From: Ariolimax columbianus
Taxonomy: Eukaryota > Mollusca > Gastropoda > Stylommatophora > Arionidae
Assembly (NCBI GenBank): GCA_036924085.1
Contig: JAVGWX010000013.1
Span: 57,577,652-57,641,651, forward strand
Direction of reading: 5' to 3'
DNA: 64,000 bases
Shown here: positions 20,556 to 31,212 of the stretch, piece by piece
Numbering within the stretch: position 1 is the stretch's first letter
How the letters are laid out: every line of letters starts with the position of its first letter
Position numbers and translations under genes: made by a program
Notes under the pieces: model-generated
Told to the model about the DNA's origin: nothing
Database searches by the model: none
What the model saw: the letters and a program-made list of their open reading frames with translations, nothing else

Positions 20556-20985
20556 TCAATGCTGACCAGGTAGATCGGGCTGATGGCCCTCGCAGTTCAT
20601 GTGTGCTATTGAGGCTGACCAGGTAGATCGGGCTGATGGCCCTCGCAGTTCCTGTGTGCCATTGAGGCTGACCAGGTAGATTGGGCTGATGGCCCTCGCA
20701 GTTCCTGTGTGCCATTGAGGCTGACCAGGTAGATCGGGCTGATGGCCCTCGCAGTTCCTGTGTGCCATTGAGGCTGACCAGGTAGATCGGGCTGATGGCC
20801 CTCGCAATTCCTGTGTGCCATTGAGGCTGATCAGGTAGATCGGGTTGATGGCCCTCGCAGTTCCTGTGTGCCATTGAGGCTGACCAGGTAGATCGGGCTG
20901 ATGGCCCTCGCAGTTCCTGTGTGCCATTGAGGCTGACCAGGTAGATCGGGCTGATGGCCCTCGCAGTTCCTGTGTGCCATTGAGG
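20556..20985. repeat. 53-bp minisatellite, 8 copies
   Basis: The unit holds GAGGCTGACCAGGTAGATCG, GGCTGATGGCCCTCGCAG and TTCCTGTGTGCCATT. Copies differ at single bases. Three minus-strand frames stay open across it because the unit is not a multiple of 3 and contains no stops in any of the three. Confidence 0.94.
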
Positions 20986-21094
20986 CCCATCAAGGTGCCT
21001 TCTCTAGTGCTTGTCCTGCAAACTGCCTCGCTTTGTCTGCTTCTCCTGGTTGTGAGACGTGATCCTCACATCATTTCTTGAAAATCACGAATGT

Positions 21095-21395
21095 TTCTAT
21101 TCGTTCTCGCTATCGTCAAGAGGTTAAGGTACTCGCCTCTCCCAGTGATGAACGGAAACGGTGGACGATTGAATCCCGCAAGTTTCAAGCGACCTCTGGT
21201 TTCACGGGAGGTGCGACTAGAGTTACTTCCAGTCGTCTCGACCAATAGTCTTGCCACTGATCCAAGGTAATTCGGGATAAGAGTGAGATGTATGACCAGC
21301 GCATTGACTTTCTCACTATAATCCAAATACTGAGCACATCACATTATTAAGACAAAACCGTTTGATGTTGTGGCCATCTTCTCATCCGACGGGCA
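21095..21395 (+). mobile_element. S5 tRNA-like SINE
   Basis: GAGGTTAAGGTACTCGCC (A-box region) and GGACGATTGAATCCCGC (B-box-like) form the head. The body runs through CCACTGATCCAAGGTAATTC and CACTATAATCCAAATACTG to GACGGGCAATAAC. Copies lie at 19,955 and 34,140 in the opposite orientation. A weak relative of the head is at 26,425-26,530. Confidence 0.7.
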
Positions 21396-21399
21396 ATAA

Positions 21400-21576
21400 C
21401 TTTTAACTTTAACTTAACTTAACTTCATTATACTGGTTTAGAAGACTCTACAGAGTCTGTATACAACCAGTTAATTCCACTTTAAAAATCACTGTGATCA
21501 TCCAGTCTATTCTTGAATGCATTAATTGACCTTGCCTGCACCACATCCTGTGGATCGCTCTTCCACGTAGCGCACT
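21400..21576 (-). mobile_element. L-CR LINE 3' end
   Basis: The minus strand reads SINAFKNRLDDHSDF and a stop, then a short 3' UTR containing TGGTTGTATACAGACTCTG and TCTTCTAAACCAGTATAA, and ends in (TTAAG)n. The same end occurs at 25,820-25,890 and 51,065-51,130. Confidence 0.88.
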
Positions 21577-21885
21577 TTGGAAACAGGCTGTTTTCATGGT
21601 AGTCTAGCTCACTAGATGTACATCGATGTGATCCCCGTAGTAATGAGCGCCATGCAGATGACGCTAATCATAACACAACCCTCTGGAGGACCGTGATTCA
21701 CTTTCATCAGCACGCTCGGGATGTGAGGAAAGCTACAGCAACCCGCCACTTAAAGTCGTTCTCAGGGAACACAAAACAGTCAACTTACTCATTGTCGGCA
21801 TTAAACAAAATAAACAACAAACAACAACAACAAACAACAACAACAACAACAAACAACAAACAACAAACAACAACAACACAAAAGT
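21577..21885 (+). mobile_element. E2 right flank without array
   Basis: GGAAACAGGCTGTTTTCATG, TGATCCCCGTAGTAATGAGC, TTCATCAGCACGCTCGGGAT, GCTACAGCAACCCGCCACTT and CTCATTGTCGGCATT appear in the same order as at 47,860-48,120. The tail is AACAACAACAACAAAC. The 37-bp array is absent because the copy is 5'-truncated at the L-CR junction. Confidence 0.85.
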
Positions 21886-22027
21886 AGTATGACAGAACCT
21901 CCATAATTACACAAATATTGATCCTGACTAGCATCTGCCGGGTCACAACGTACAGATCCGAGATGTTGTCAACTACACAAAATCTTTCAAATTAGTCGAG
22001 ATAAATGCTACAGGATAAATATCATGC

Positions 22028-22092
22028 ATTACTCAGCATCTTCATCCTGACCTTGGTAATCAAGCATCTTCATCCTGACCTTGGTAATCAAG
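22028..22092. repeat. ~28-bp direct duplication
   Basis: AGCATCTTCATCCTGACCTT plus GGTAATCA occurs twice in a row. Confidence 0.88.
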
Positions 22093-22094
22093 CG

Positions 22095-22234
22095 CCATCA
22101 TTAGAATGAATAACGAGATAAAGAAATCAATCATTAGAATGAATAACGAGATAAAAAGATCAATCATTAGAATGAATAACGAGATAAAGAAATCAATCAT
22201 TTTAATGAATAACGGGATAAAGAAATCAATCATA
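22095..22234. repeat. 33-bp minisatellite, left part
   Basis: AATCATTAGAATGAATAACG plus AGATAAAGAAATC in ~4 copies. It continues at 23,076 beyond an inserted LINE. Confidence 0.88.
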
Positions 22235-23075
22235 ATACCAAGGAATGGACACAGGTGTACACAGATGGTTTAGCAGAGGGGGCAGGCCGAAACGGGGGAG
22301 GAGGCATATTCATAAGACACAAAAGAAGAAATATAACAGAAGAGGCCGTCCCAATAGGAACGTTGTCCACAAACCTTAGAGCAGAATCGATGGCCCTCCT
22401 GCGATCTCTGAGAATACTTCAAACAGAAAGGCAACCTCCAACAAAAATAGCTGTATTCACGGTCTGCAGAGAACTATTAGAGACAATACAAAAAACAAAC
22501 AACGAACCACTGTTATCAGAGATCAGAGCAGATCTGGGAAAACTCCAGAGATCCTCAACAATAGCGCTTCAGTGGCTACCCTCCCATTGCGGAATCACAG
22601 AAACGGGAGAGCTGATGCTCTGGCAAAAGATGGCAGCAAAAAGGCACAATTTAATCATCGAGTACCATACAGAGAAATCAAGAACATCATCAGAAATCAG
22701 TTTATACATCACTGGAGAGAAGACAGAAGCATAAGCAGTACACCAGACCCAATTCACTATCTCAAAAGAAATCAACAAGCTACCTTATTTCGCCTGAGAA
22801 CTGGACACTGCAGACTACTAGAACATCTATACCGACTGAAGATCTCACACACCGATGAGTGCCCATGTGGAACAGGATGCCAGAACCTTGATCCTATTCT
22901 ACAGGAATGCCCAATCTATAGGGAAATGAGATGTCAGACCTGGCCAGAGGGTGCGGAACTGAGACAAAAAGCTGTGGGGCAGCCGCTTCCACCTGGTGAA
23001 GACTACAGACTTCATCATGGCGACTGGTCTGCAGATATAGCATGACCAAAAAGATCCTGAACGCAAAGAAGAAGA
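22235..23075 (+). mobile_element. L-RH LINE with RNase H domain, inserted in an array
   Basis: The frame opens at VYTDGLAEGAGRNGGGG (first RNase H aspartate), then LRAESMALLRSL (glutamate), then LQWLPSHCGI (C-terminal active-site block). A single frame change follows, after which the adjacent frame carries NGRADALAKDGSKKAQF, FRLRTGHCRLLEHLYRL and the zinc-binding-like DECPCGTGCQNLDP. It ends in GAACGCAAAGAAGAAGA. No RT domain is present (5'-truncated). The flanking 33-bp satellite repeats AATAACG-GATAAA on both sides, so a target duplication cannot be separated from the array. Confidence 0.9.
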
Positions 23076-23370
23076 GTGAATAACGAGATAAAAAAATTAA
23101 TCATTTTAATGAATAACGAGATACAAACAATCAATGATTATTTAAAATTACGAGATAAATAATTCAACCATTATAATAAATAAATAATTATACAAAATAA
23201 AGGGACGAATTAATCAATAACTACAATAACGAAGAGATTAACAAAATAATCATACTAATAAATAATGAGAGGATTAAATCAATGATTACAATCAATCAAC
23301 AAATCAATAATTATAATAAATTGAGAGATAAATAAACCAATCGTTATAATAATTTGAGAGATGAATAACT
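23076..23370. repeat. 33-bp minisatellite, right part, diverged
   Basis: TGAATAACGAGATAAAAAAA, AATGAATAACGAGATACAAA and looser AT-rich units (GAGAGATAAATAAACCAATC) continue the array interrupted at 22,235. Confidence 0.7.
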
Positions 23371-23371
23371 G

Positions 23372-23625
23372 CCGAATACGGATGTGACCGACCGAAAAGG
23401 TGCAAATATCGCAGTCAAGCTATAAACTAGCGACACAACGCATGCCGTTCTCCAGACTACATCCTGCTACTTGCTATGCCCTGTTCAGGGCTTGGTAGCA
23501 TGAGATTGAGAACGTTCAGGGCTTGGTAGCATGAGATTGAGAACGTTCAGAGCTTGGTAGCTGGAGATTGAGAACGTTCAGGGCTTGGTAGCTGGAGATT
23601 GAGAACGAACGCAGAAGAAGACAAA
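23372..23625 (+). mobile_element. E1 tail half with 4 tail units
   Basis: It has CGACCGAAAAGGTGCAAATA, TCGCAGTCAAGCTATAAACT, TGCCGTTCTCCAGACTACAT, then four copies of a 31-bp unit (GTTCAGGGCTTGGTAGC, AGATTGAGAAC) at 23,488-23,612, and GAACGCAGAAGAAGAC as tail. It is 5'-truncated. Two of the four units read GCATGAG and two GCTGGAG, so duplication went through a two-unit stage. Confidence 0.9.
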
Positions 23626-23894
23626 ATGATATATAATAAAATAAATAATTGTCATTCTCTAAGCAAGCCAAAATAAAAACTAAATTCTGTGTGTGTGTTT
23701 TGGCTACCGACATTGAAAGGCTTTTTGTGTGCAGTATTACGGTAGTTGTACTGTTGTATTGTACCATCTGTAGACGTCTGTTTCTGCAGCTGTTATGCCA
23801 GATTGTCGTGTGAAAGGATGCTCGCGGTTTGAGTGTACTCGGCTTTGTTTGCCTAGCTGTACTGCATTGCTTGTCGTGTTTTTTTTGTGTGCAC

Positions 23895-24442
23895 TGTTAA
23901 AAATCTTGGTCGTGTTTTTTTTTTGTGTGTGCACTATTAAAGATGTTGGTCGTGTTTTTTTTTTGCACTGTTAAAGATCTTGGGCTTGTTTTTTGTGCAC
24001 TGTTAAATATCTTGGTCGTGTTTATTTTTGTACTGTTAAAGATCTTGGTCGTGTTTCTTTTTTGCACTGTTAAAGATGTTGGTCGTGTTGTTTTTTCATT
24101 GGTAAAGATCTTGGTTGTGTTTTTTTTGCACTGTTAAAGATCTTGGTCATGTTGTTTTTGCACTGTTAAAGATCTTGGTCGTGTTTTTTTTTGCACTGTT
24201 AAAGATGTTGGTCGTGTTTTTTGTGAACTATTAAAGATCTTGGTCGCGTTTTTTTTTGCACTGTTAAAGATCTTGGTCGTGTTGTTTTTGCACTGTTTAG
24301 ATCTTGGTCGTGTTTTTTTTTTGCACTGTTAAAGATCTTGGTCGTGCTGTTTTTTTCATTGTTAAAGATCTTGGTCGTGTTTTTTTGCACTGTTAACGAT
24401 CTTGGTCGTGTTTTTTTTTGTTTTTTGCACTGTTAAAGATCA
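23895..24442. repeat. ~33-bp minisatellite, ~16 copies, variable T-run
   Basis: The unit is GCACTGTTAAAGATCTTGGT plus CGTG and 6-11 T. Length varies with the T-run. Variants GATGTTGG and GGTCATGTTG are interspersed. Confidence 0.9.
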
Positions 24443-24542
24443 TAGAAGTTCAATGAAGGTCTGTTAGATGGAGGGTATTAGGAACAAATTGCGCAGTTAA
24501 AAATCCCTGGGCAGTTAAACATCGAAAAGAGTTAAGGCTGCT

Positions 24543-24655
24543 GCCGAGGCACAAATTTTAACAATAATTCACATTAAAATTCACATTTAGATTCACATTA
24601 ATTAAAATTCCCATTCAAATTCACATTAATTAAAATTCACAATCAAATTCTACCG
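24543..24655. repeat. Short AT-rich tandem repeat
   Basis: TTCACATTAATTAAAATTC recurs about five times with changes. Confidence 0.75.
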
Positions 24656-24727
24656 AAGCTATGTGTACCCCAGGGCTAATAAGCCGCAGAAAGTTTAAAA
24701 CACCTACTACGTATATATGCTACAATA

Positions 24728-25890
24728 ATAGATAAAGGGGAGCCAGTGGACGTTATTTATCTAGATTTTTCAAAGGCCTTTGATAGAGTACCTCATCACA
24801 GATTATTTAGAAAGTTAAAATCACATGGAATAGGTGGGGAAGTTGCCAAATGGATTGAGAAGCGGTTAACGGGAAGAAGGCAGAGGGTGGGCATAAATAA
24901 GGAGTACTCTGAGTGGTGTGAAGTGAAAAGTGGTGTGCCACAGTGCTCGATTTTGGAACCTATTTTGTTCTTGACGTATATAAACGATTTGGACATTGAT
25001 ATGGGATCCATGATTGCAAAATTTGCTGATGACACAAAACTATTAAGTAGTGTCTCATCTAAAGCCGAAATGGATATATTGAGGTCGAATTTAGATAAAA
25101 ATTCGAGAATGGTCTGTAAGCTGGCAAATGGAGTTTAGATAAATGTGCAGTCATTCACATGGGTAGATCCAATATGGAACATAATTACAGAATGGGCGAG
25201 AACAATATTAGAAAGATAGTAAAGGAAAGAGACCTAGGGGTTATAATAGATCATACAGGTAAGGTGAGTGAGCAAGTTCAGCTAACAGTGAAAAAGGCAA
25301 ATGCAATGTTAGATATGATAAAAAGAAATATTAAACATAAGAGCAAGGAAGTGATAGTCAAACTGTATAAAGCATTAGTTAGATCTTGATTGGGGCACTG
25401 TGTACAGGTGTGGAGTCCTTATCATAGAGTGTGATGGAAAGAATACAAAAAAGAGCGACAAAGCTGATAGTGGTATTCCAGAATTACAGTTATGAGGAAA
25501 GACTCAGAAAAACAAGCCTACAGTGTCTAGAAAAGAGAAGAATTCGAGATGACCGAATACAGGTTTATAAGATGATCAGAGGAACGGATAAATTAGACTA
25601 TAACAAGTTTTTAAAAATACAGCCACCGACAAGAACAAGAGGGCATAGCTACTAATTAACTAAAGAAAGGTCTAGATTAGATATTAGGAAATATGCTTTA
25701 AGTCAGAGAGTGCTGAATGCTTGGAATGCATTGCCACGGGAGGTCGTGGAGGCAGGGACAGTTAATGCATTTAAGAATATATTGGATGCGCATAGCTTTT
25801 AAAGCAAGGTAATGTAAATGAAACTGGTTGTATACAGACTCTGTAGTCTTTTAAACCAGTATAAAGACGTTAAGTTAAGTTAAGTAAAGC
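24728..25890 (+). mobile_element. L-CR (CR1-like) LINE, RT to 3' end
   Basis: The reverse transcriptase opens with DVIYLDFSKAFDRVPHHRLF. It continues with a degraded VKSGVPQCSILEPILFLTYI block (the consensus G of PQGS is C here) and FADDTKLLS carrying the DD catalytic pair near 25,027. Then come KSKEVIVKLYKALVRS and RIQKRATKLI. Stops and frameshifts occur near 25,137, 25,388 and 25,654, so it is inactive. The 3' UTR TGGTTGTATACAGACTCTG and (TTAAG)n tail match the copies at 21,400 and 51,065. The 5' truncation lies just before the YLDFSKAF block, at the same region where the RT of the copy at 48,262 continues upstream. Confidence 0.92.
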
Positions 25891-25927
25891 CGAAGCTTCG
25901 ACTACCTGGCAATAGACATTAATACAT

Positions 25928-25998
25928 GTAAACACGCACACACACACACGCAGGTTCACAGATACTCACGCAAACATATTACACACACACACTTTTAC
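25928..25998. repeat. (CA)n microsatellite
   Basis: ACACACACACACACGC and ACACACACACAC runs. Confidence 0.85.
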
Positions 25999-25999
25999 G

Positions 26000-26634
26000 T
26001 CCAAACACAATTATCAGCTGATCATGTCAACATCTCGTGGGGAATTTGACGATCTAAAAAAAAAACCCGGAATTTCCAGGAATTTACCGAGGAAACACCT
26101 GCCACTCGCCATCTTTATTGATATACGCATTTTGTTGTTGTTGTTGTTTTTGTTGTTGTTCTGGACTAATGCTATTCAACCTACTTTGAATTTGAGTGGT
26201 AAGAGATATGGTCACTATACCCTCCCCAGCATGCGGGGAAAGGTTACTAAAGAATGTGGTGAAGTGTGCTAGCAAGACCAGATCTTGTATGACCAATTGC
26301 TGGTGAGGGTGTCAGTGCAGGAACGCAAGCAGTGCTTGAACAAACTTCATTTATTGTGCCAGCTGTAGTGGTGACCCTATGGTCCGTAGGGAGCCAACCT
26401 GGACAAGAAGAAGAAAAGGGCTATGATAGCAGAGAGGTAAACTACTCGTCTCTCAAGAAAGTCTGAAAGGACGACCTGTAAATGTCAAGTCACCCCTGGT
26501 CTCAATGGAAGTAAAGTCAAGCCGCTAGGCTATACGGAGACGGTCGATAGGCATGGAGATCCCTTGTACAAGCTGTATTTATAGAAGAAGCAGCTGCAGT
26601 TAAAACCGAAAAGATCAAGCCTCTGTCCTAACAA
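26000..26634. other. Mostly unrecognised, with (TTG)n run
   Basis: (TTG)n at 26,132-26,160. A weak S5-head-like match at 26,425-26,530 (GAGGTAAACTACTCGTCTC). Nothing else recognised. Confidence 0.4.
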
Positions 26635-27440
26635 CAGTTCGATAAATAAAAGAAGTAACAAGGGCCTAACAGGTCCGATTTCGATCGCAGGAGAACTGTT
26701 GCAAATTGTTAAACAGTTTAAATACCTGGGGGCACTAATGGATGTGGAAGGTTCCAGAACTGAGATTCAGGCACGAACAGTGATGACCATGTCTGCTCTA
26801 ACCAAAATGAGGCCGATATGGAGGTACACAAGCGTCAAATTGGAAATCTAAGTTTAACGTATTCAATTGTCACTTCCATGTACCTTTAAACGAGGCAGTT
26901 CTACAGCAGTTGTACAGCAGTTCCAAGTCAGTTCTAGAGCAGTTCTACAGCAGTTGTACAGCAGTTGTACAGCAGTTCCACATCAGTTCTAGAGCAGTTA
27001 TACAGCAGTTCTAAAGAAAAGAATTTGTGCAGTGAAGATGAGATGTCTGCGTGGAATCCTCTGCATCGTGTATCTAAACCATGTCACGAATAACGCAGTT
27101 CGGGAGACCGTTAAGAGAGAGATCGGCCAAATGTAAAGATCTATGGCTATGAAAAAAGCACGCAGCTCACATGGTATGGGCATGTTTCCAGATTGTCTAG
27201 GTTGACCAAGACGGTGATGCAAGATACTATGCCTGGGAAGCGTAAGAGAGGGAGGTAGAAAAAGATGTGGGAAAACTACATCAGAGAGTGGATGAGAAGG
27301 TCCATAGCTAGAACAAATATCCTGGCACAAAAGTGAATGGAGTGGAGGGGAACTGGTCCAACAATCTGCAGTATTGGTGCCCCAATGACCTTTGAGGTTA
27401 CGAGACTGGTGATGGTGATGATGATGATGATGATGATTAA
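26635..27440 (+). pseudogene. RTE-like LINE fragment with internal 11-bp array
   Basis: It begins ISIAGELLQIVKQFKYLGAL and MDVEGSRTEIQARTVMTM, LTKMRPIWRYTSVKL, i.e. the post-RT region with FKYLG. After 26,880 an array of CAGTTCTACAG units interrupts it. It resumes with MRCLRGILCIVY and NHVTNNAVRETVKREIGQM, and ends in (GAT)n at 27,412-27,438. The array replaces the segment that normally reads YGCETW. Confidence 0.82.
26892..27016. repeat. 11-bp repeat, ~11 copies, in a LINE
   Basis: CAGTTCTACAG, CAGTTGTACAG, CAGTTCCACAT and CAGTTCTAGAG units. A five-unit pattern recurs twice (~55 bp). Confidence 0.88.
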
Positions 27441-27567
27441 CGAACAACACAAATCTTAGGTAAGACATCAGACACGAAGGGATGAGTGCAAGAAATGATG
27501 AAAGGAACAAATAGATCAAAATGAGTTAATACTTAGATGGATACATCAAGGTGATCTAACCATTGTC

Positions 27568-27925
27568 GAGTCCACTCGCCTTTACATCATTGGCGAGTCC
27601 CCTCGCCTTTACACCATTGGCGAGTCCCCTCGCCATTATACCATCAGCGAGTCCCCTCGCCTTTACACCATTGACGAGTCCACTCGCCTTTACACCATTG
27701 GCGAGTCCCCTCGCCTTTAAACCATCAGCGAGTCCCCTCGCCTTTATACCATCAGCGAGTCCCCTCGCCTTTACACCATTGACGAGTCCACTCGCCTTTA
27801 CACCATTGACAAGTCCATTCTCCTTTACACCATTGGCGAGTCCACTCTCCTTTACACCATTGACGAGTCCACTCTACTTTACACCATTGTCGAGTCCACT
27901 CACCGTTACACGAGTCAACAATCTA
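27568..27925. repeat. 27-bp minisatellite, 13 copies
   Basis: GAGTCCCCTCGCCTTTACAC plus CATTGGC. Variants CATCAGC and CATTGAC are grouped in two-unit sets, hinting at block copying. Confidence 0.93.
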
Positions 27926-27954
27926 CTCGGCATATGATCTTAATGATAAATGGC

Positions 27955-28190
27955 CCCTGACTAACATGTCTGATCGGTATATTTTGCCTGATCCTGACTA
28001 ACATGTCTCATCAGTATGTTGTGCCTGACCCTGACTAACATGTCTGATCAGTATGTTGTGCCTGACCTGACTAACATGTCTGATCAGTATGTTGTGCCTG
28101 ACCCTGACTAACATGTCTGATTAGTATATTGTGCTGACCCTGACTAACATGTCTCATCAGTATGTTGTGCCTGACCAGACGTTAGTCTTC
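27955..28190 (-). mobile_element. E2 array with conserved left flank
   Basis: About six units of CTGACTAACATGTCTGATCA plus GTATGTTGTGCCTGACC, the reverse complement of the array at 7,868. The right edge CTGACCAGACGTTAGTCT is shared with 41,893-41,912 and, inverted, with 47,481. So this is the E2 left end read on the minus strand. Confidence 0.85.
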
Positions 28191-28424
28191 CTTCCCAATG
28201 AATACTTGGAATCATGATATCCAAACAGGCAGGCTAATGTCTGTTGCCAGGTAGCCAAAGGCTATCGGGTATCCCCGCTAGGTATTTTAAACTTCCTGCG
28301 GCTTACTAGGCCTTGCCCGCTGGATTATTAACCAACCAACCAAACAACCAACTAACCAACGAACTAGGCCTGGGGGAAGGTATACATAATTTGGGTACAT
28401 TTTTAACTAGATTTCTTGAATTTT

Positions 28425-28612
28425 TTCCGGGTAGCGGGCGTTAAGCCTACGTTTTTCGATTTCTAACTGCTAAGAGATTTTTAACATGCTCGACTCTGAC
28501 ACGGGGGTCAGATCTCATACCGAAATATTTTTACCAGAAGATCCACGTGAACAAATTCTGGTCTCCACGGTGATTTGAACCCACACACTCCGGCACCCGA
28601 GACCACAGAACC
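28425..28612 (-). mobile_element. S3 tRNA-derived SINE
   Basis: On the minus strand GGTTCTGTGGTCTCGGGTGC precedes GTGGGTTCAAATCACC (B-box). The body matches the copy at 30,440, ending in a segment with CTTAACGCCCGCTACCC. Confidence 0.75.
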
Positions 28613-28680
28613 TCATATTATTATTATTGTTTTCTTCTTCTTCTTCTTCTTCTTCTTCTTTTTCTTCTTTCTCGACTTAC
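28613..28680. repeat. (CTT)n microsatellite, E1-type tail
   Basis: CTTCTTCTTCTTCTTCTTC. In the minus sense it is a GAA tail adjoining the diverged E1 below. Confidence 0.8.
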
Positions 28681-28920
28681 GTTCTAAAAATCAAGTTGCG
28701 ACGTAGTTTACATTTAGACTACGATATCTGCGCATTCCGGCCTGACACATCTACTTCCACTACGCCATTTTTAGGACGGGGTTTGTCTTAACTCTGCAAT
28801 CCCAATTCAATTAGCCAGACTACACTAGTTCAGCCGGTTATCAGGGCCACCATGTGGAGACAGAACAAGTTATTAGCCAGTTTTAGTCTATCGTTGACAC
28901 TGGTGCAGAAAGCCAGCTAT
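28681..28920 (-). mobile_element. Diverged E1-like element
   Basis: GTAGTTTACATTTAGACTAC, GATATCTGCGC, CCTGACACATCTACTTC, TTAGCCAGACTACACTAG and CCGGTTATCAGGGCCACC align in order with E1 landmarks but with many changes. It ends AGCCAGCTATGTGTCGCTG exactly where the E1 head unit would lie, and there runs into the next array. Confidence 0.65.
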
Positions 28921-29115
28921 GTGTCGCTGTCTGCTGTCTGCTGTCTGCTGTCTGCTGGTTGCTGTCTGCTTTCGGCTGGTTGCTGTCTGCTTGCTGCAGT
29001 CTGCTGTCTGCTGTCTGCTGCTTGATGTTTAATGTCGGCTTGTTGCTGTCTGCTTGCTGCTGTCTGCTGTCTGCTGGCTGCTGGCTGCTGTCGGCTGGCT
29101 GCTATCTGCTCATTC
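28921..29115. repeat. ~7-bp CTGTCTG-type repeat at an E1 head
   Basis: CTGTCTGCTGTCTGCTGTCT and variants with GGTTG and CTTGCTG. It begins where the E1 head hotspot is expanded in other copies. Confidence 0.85.
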
Positions 29116-29348
29116 ACGGCTGCGGTTTTGGCCACAATGTATGTTTAAGACAAACTAGGAGAAATGTATACATTGAAGAGAAACACTAGATGAAAGGCAG
29201 TGAAGGGTACGTGTCCATAATACATAATAGGTGTAAGATATATGTTTAAGGTACACTGGGGTGAAATGTATATTTGATACCTAGGGAACGAAAAAACTCA
29301 AAAGCTAGGGCAGGTTCAAATTGTACAGCGGACCGAAATAGATGCCGA
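29116..29348. other. No feature recognised
   Basis: Short AT-rich spacer. Confidence 0.45.
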
Positions 29349-29435
<87 letters not shown>

Positions 29436-29436
29436 C
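29349..29436. repeat. (TAG)n microsatellite, ~29 copies, perfect
   Basis: An uninterrupted AGTAGTAGTAGT run. Confidence 0.96.
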
Positions 29437-29534
29437 CCCTTGCAGGCATGACTGAAGGATGATAAGACCTAGGAATGGTAACGAAAATGTGACATATATT
29501 GTCGTGTTCTTTCTCTTTTTGGCGCTGTCATTAC

Positions 29535-30135
29535 ACTTCTCCGTGTTGTCGTGTTCCTTCTCCGTGTTGTCATGTTCCTTCTCCGTGTTGTCGCGTCACT
29601 TCTCCGTGTTGTCGTGTTCCTTCTCCGTGTTGTCGCGTCACTTCTCCGTGTTGTCGTGTCACTTCTCCGTGTTGTCGTGTTCCTTCTCCGTGTTGTCGTG
29701 TCACTTCTACATGTTGTAGCGTCACTTCTCCATGTTGTCGTGTCACTTCTCCATGTTGTCGTGTCACTTCTCCGTGTTGTCGTGTCACTTCTCCATGTTG
29801 TCGTGTCACTTCTCCGTGTTGTCGTGTCACTTCTCCATGTTGTCGTGTCACTTCTCCGTGTTGTCGTGTCACTTCTCCATGTTGTCGTGTCACTTCTCCG
29901 TGTTGTCGTGTCACTTCTCCGTGTTGTCGTGTCACTTCTCCATGTTGTCGTGTCACTTCTCCGTGTTGTCGTGTCACTTCTCCATGTTGTCGTGTCACTT
30001 CTCCGTGTTGTCGTGTCACTTCTCCGTGTTGTCGTGTCATTTCTCCGTGTTGTCGTGTCCCTTCTCCGTGTTGTCGTGACCCTTCTCCGTGTTGTCGTGT
30101 CCCTTCTCCGTGTTGTCGTGTCCCTTCTCCGTGTG
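29535..30135. repeat. 21-bp minisatellite, ~28 copies
   Basis: TGTCGTGTCACTTCTCCGTG plus T, alternating in the middle with a CATG variant, giving a partial 42-bp dimer periodicity. All three plus-strand frames and one minus-strand frame are open for 115-254 codons. This illustrates that open frames in arrays carry no coding evidence. Confidence 0.94.
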
Positions 30136-30439
30136 GCCGGAGCTTCTATTCACCAAGCGTGAGGAGGCCCTATATCTCCACTTGGATCGGTCTACAGTTT
30201 GCCCCTACCAGGAAGTCAGACCCATGTCCAGGGCCTAGACACCAGGCGTACCCACATTTGTGAAGCTCAACTGTTGTCGGCCAACTGTTCCTTTAGTTTA
30301 GTTCAGTTAATTTTAAACATCATTGCACACGATTTAACCCATATGTCCTCTGTTCTTCTTCATATTTTTTGTAGAATCTCAGCACAATGCACTATCAACG
30401 TAGCGCCAGCCAGGATTCCGTAATAGATTGGATAGATTT
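30136..30439. other. No feature recognised
   Basis: No repeat or TE motif recognised. Confidence 0.4.
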
Positions 30440-30712
30440 CTAACATCATTTTGATATTTGCCCTGGCAGCGGCCATTAAGCCTACTCTTTTCGATTACTA
30501 ACTGTCGACACCACAACGTACGTGACACCACAACGTAGGCGACACCACAACGTACGCTGCACCACACAAAGTCCATCGATCTCTACTGCCCCCCAGATCC
30601 GGGGAAATACCCGAAAGTCCACGTGAAAATATTCTTTGTCACCACCTAGATTTGAACCCGCGACCTCCAGCACTCGAGGCCGACGTCTTACCTCGAGACC
30701 ACTCACTCCCCA
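30440..30712 (-). mobile_element. S3 tRNA-derived SINE with incipient 18-19-bp array
   Basis: On the minus strand GAGTGGTCTCGAGGTAAGAC (A-box region) precedes CGCGGGTTCAAATCTAGG (B-box). The body shares CACGTGGA and the 3' segment GGCTTAATGGCCGCTGCC with the copy at 28,425. Inside the body, at 30,506-30,567, a GACACCACAACGTA unit is repeated three times. Confidence 0.85.
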
Positions 30713-30734
30713 TGTTCTCTATCCATCCGTCAGG

Positions 30735-30940
30735 GTATTTTTGGGAATGCGATCCATCTTCCAAGCGACGAACATGACCAATTCATCGTAGTACCCACTT
30801 CCTAAGGAGAGTGTGCATGCTTGGAAGCCCGGTGCTAGAGTGCACCTGTGCGTTTGTCACTCTGTCCCTCCACCTAATTCCAAGAACGGATCGCAGGACA
30901 CAGCCAATCATTAATAGGCTTATGCCCCGCTTGGTGCAAG
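30735..30940 (-). pseudogene. LINE reverse-transcriptase C-terminal fragment
   Basis: The minus strand reads LRSVLGIRWRDRVTNAQV, then LLRKWVLRW and, after a frame change, a GHV-R-ED-like block. It is the LGIRW-D-VTN block of endonuclease/reverse transcriptases. Confidence 0.75.
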
Positions 30941-30984
30941 ACGTTCCATAATAATGGTGCTGGTTATTGCGATGCCCCAGTTCG

Positions 30985-31212
30985 TGGAGGTGGTGATGAT
31001 GTTGATAATGAGCGCGATGATGATTTCTGTGATAATGGTAAAGATTGTGATCATGACGATGATGGCGATAATGAGCGCGATGATGATTTCTGTGATAATG
31101 GTAAAGATTGTGATCATGACGATGATGTTGATAATGAGCGCGATGATGATTTCTGTGATAATGGTAAAGATTGTGATCATGACGATGATGGCGATAATGA
31201 TTGTGATAATAA
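30985..31212. repeat. 63-bp GAT-rich repeat, ~3.5 copies
   Basis: GATAATGAGCGCGATGATGA, TTTCTGTGATAATGGTAAAG and ATTGTGATCATGACGATGAT in order. Rich in GAT, so it may have grown from a LINE (GAT)n tail. Confidence 0.9.

Noticed and set aside
29499..30263. 254-codon cysteine/proline-rich frame over the 21-bp array
   Set aside because: Three plus frames and one minus frame are open over the same array; it is read-through of a 21-bp repeat.
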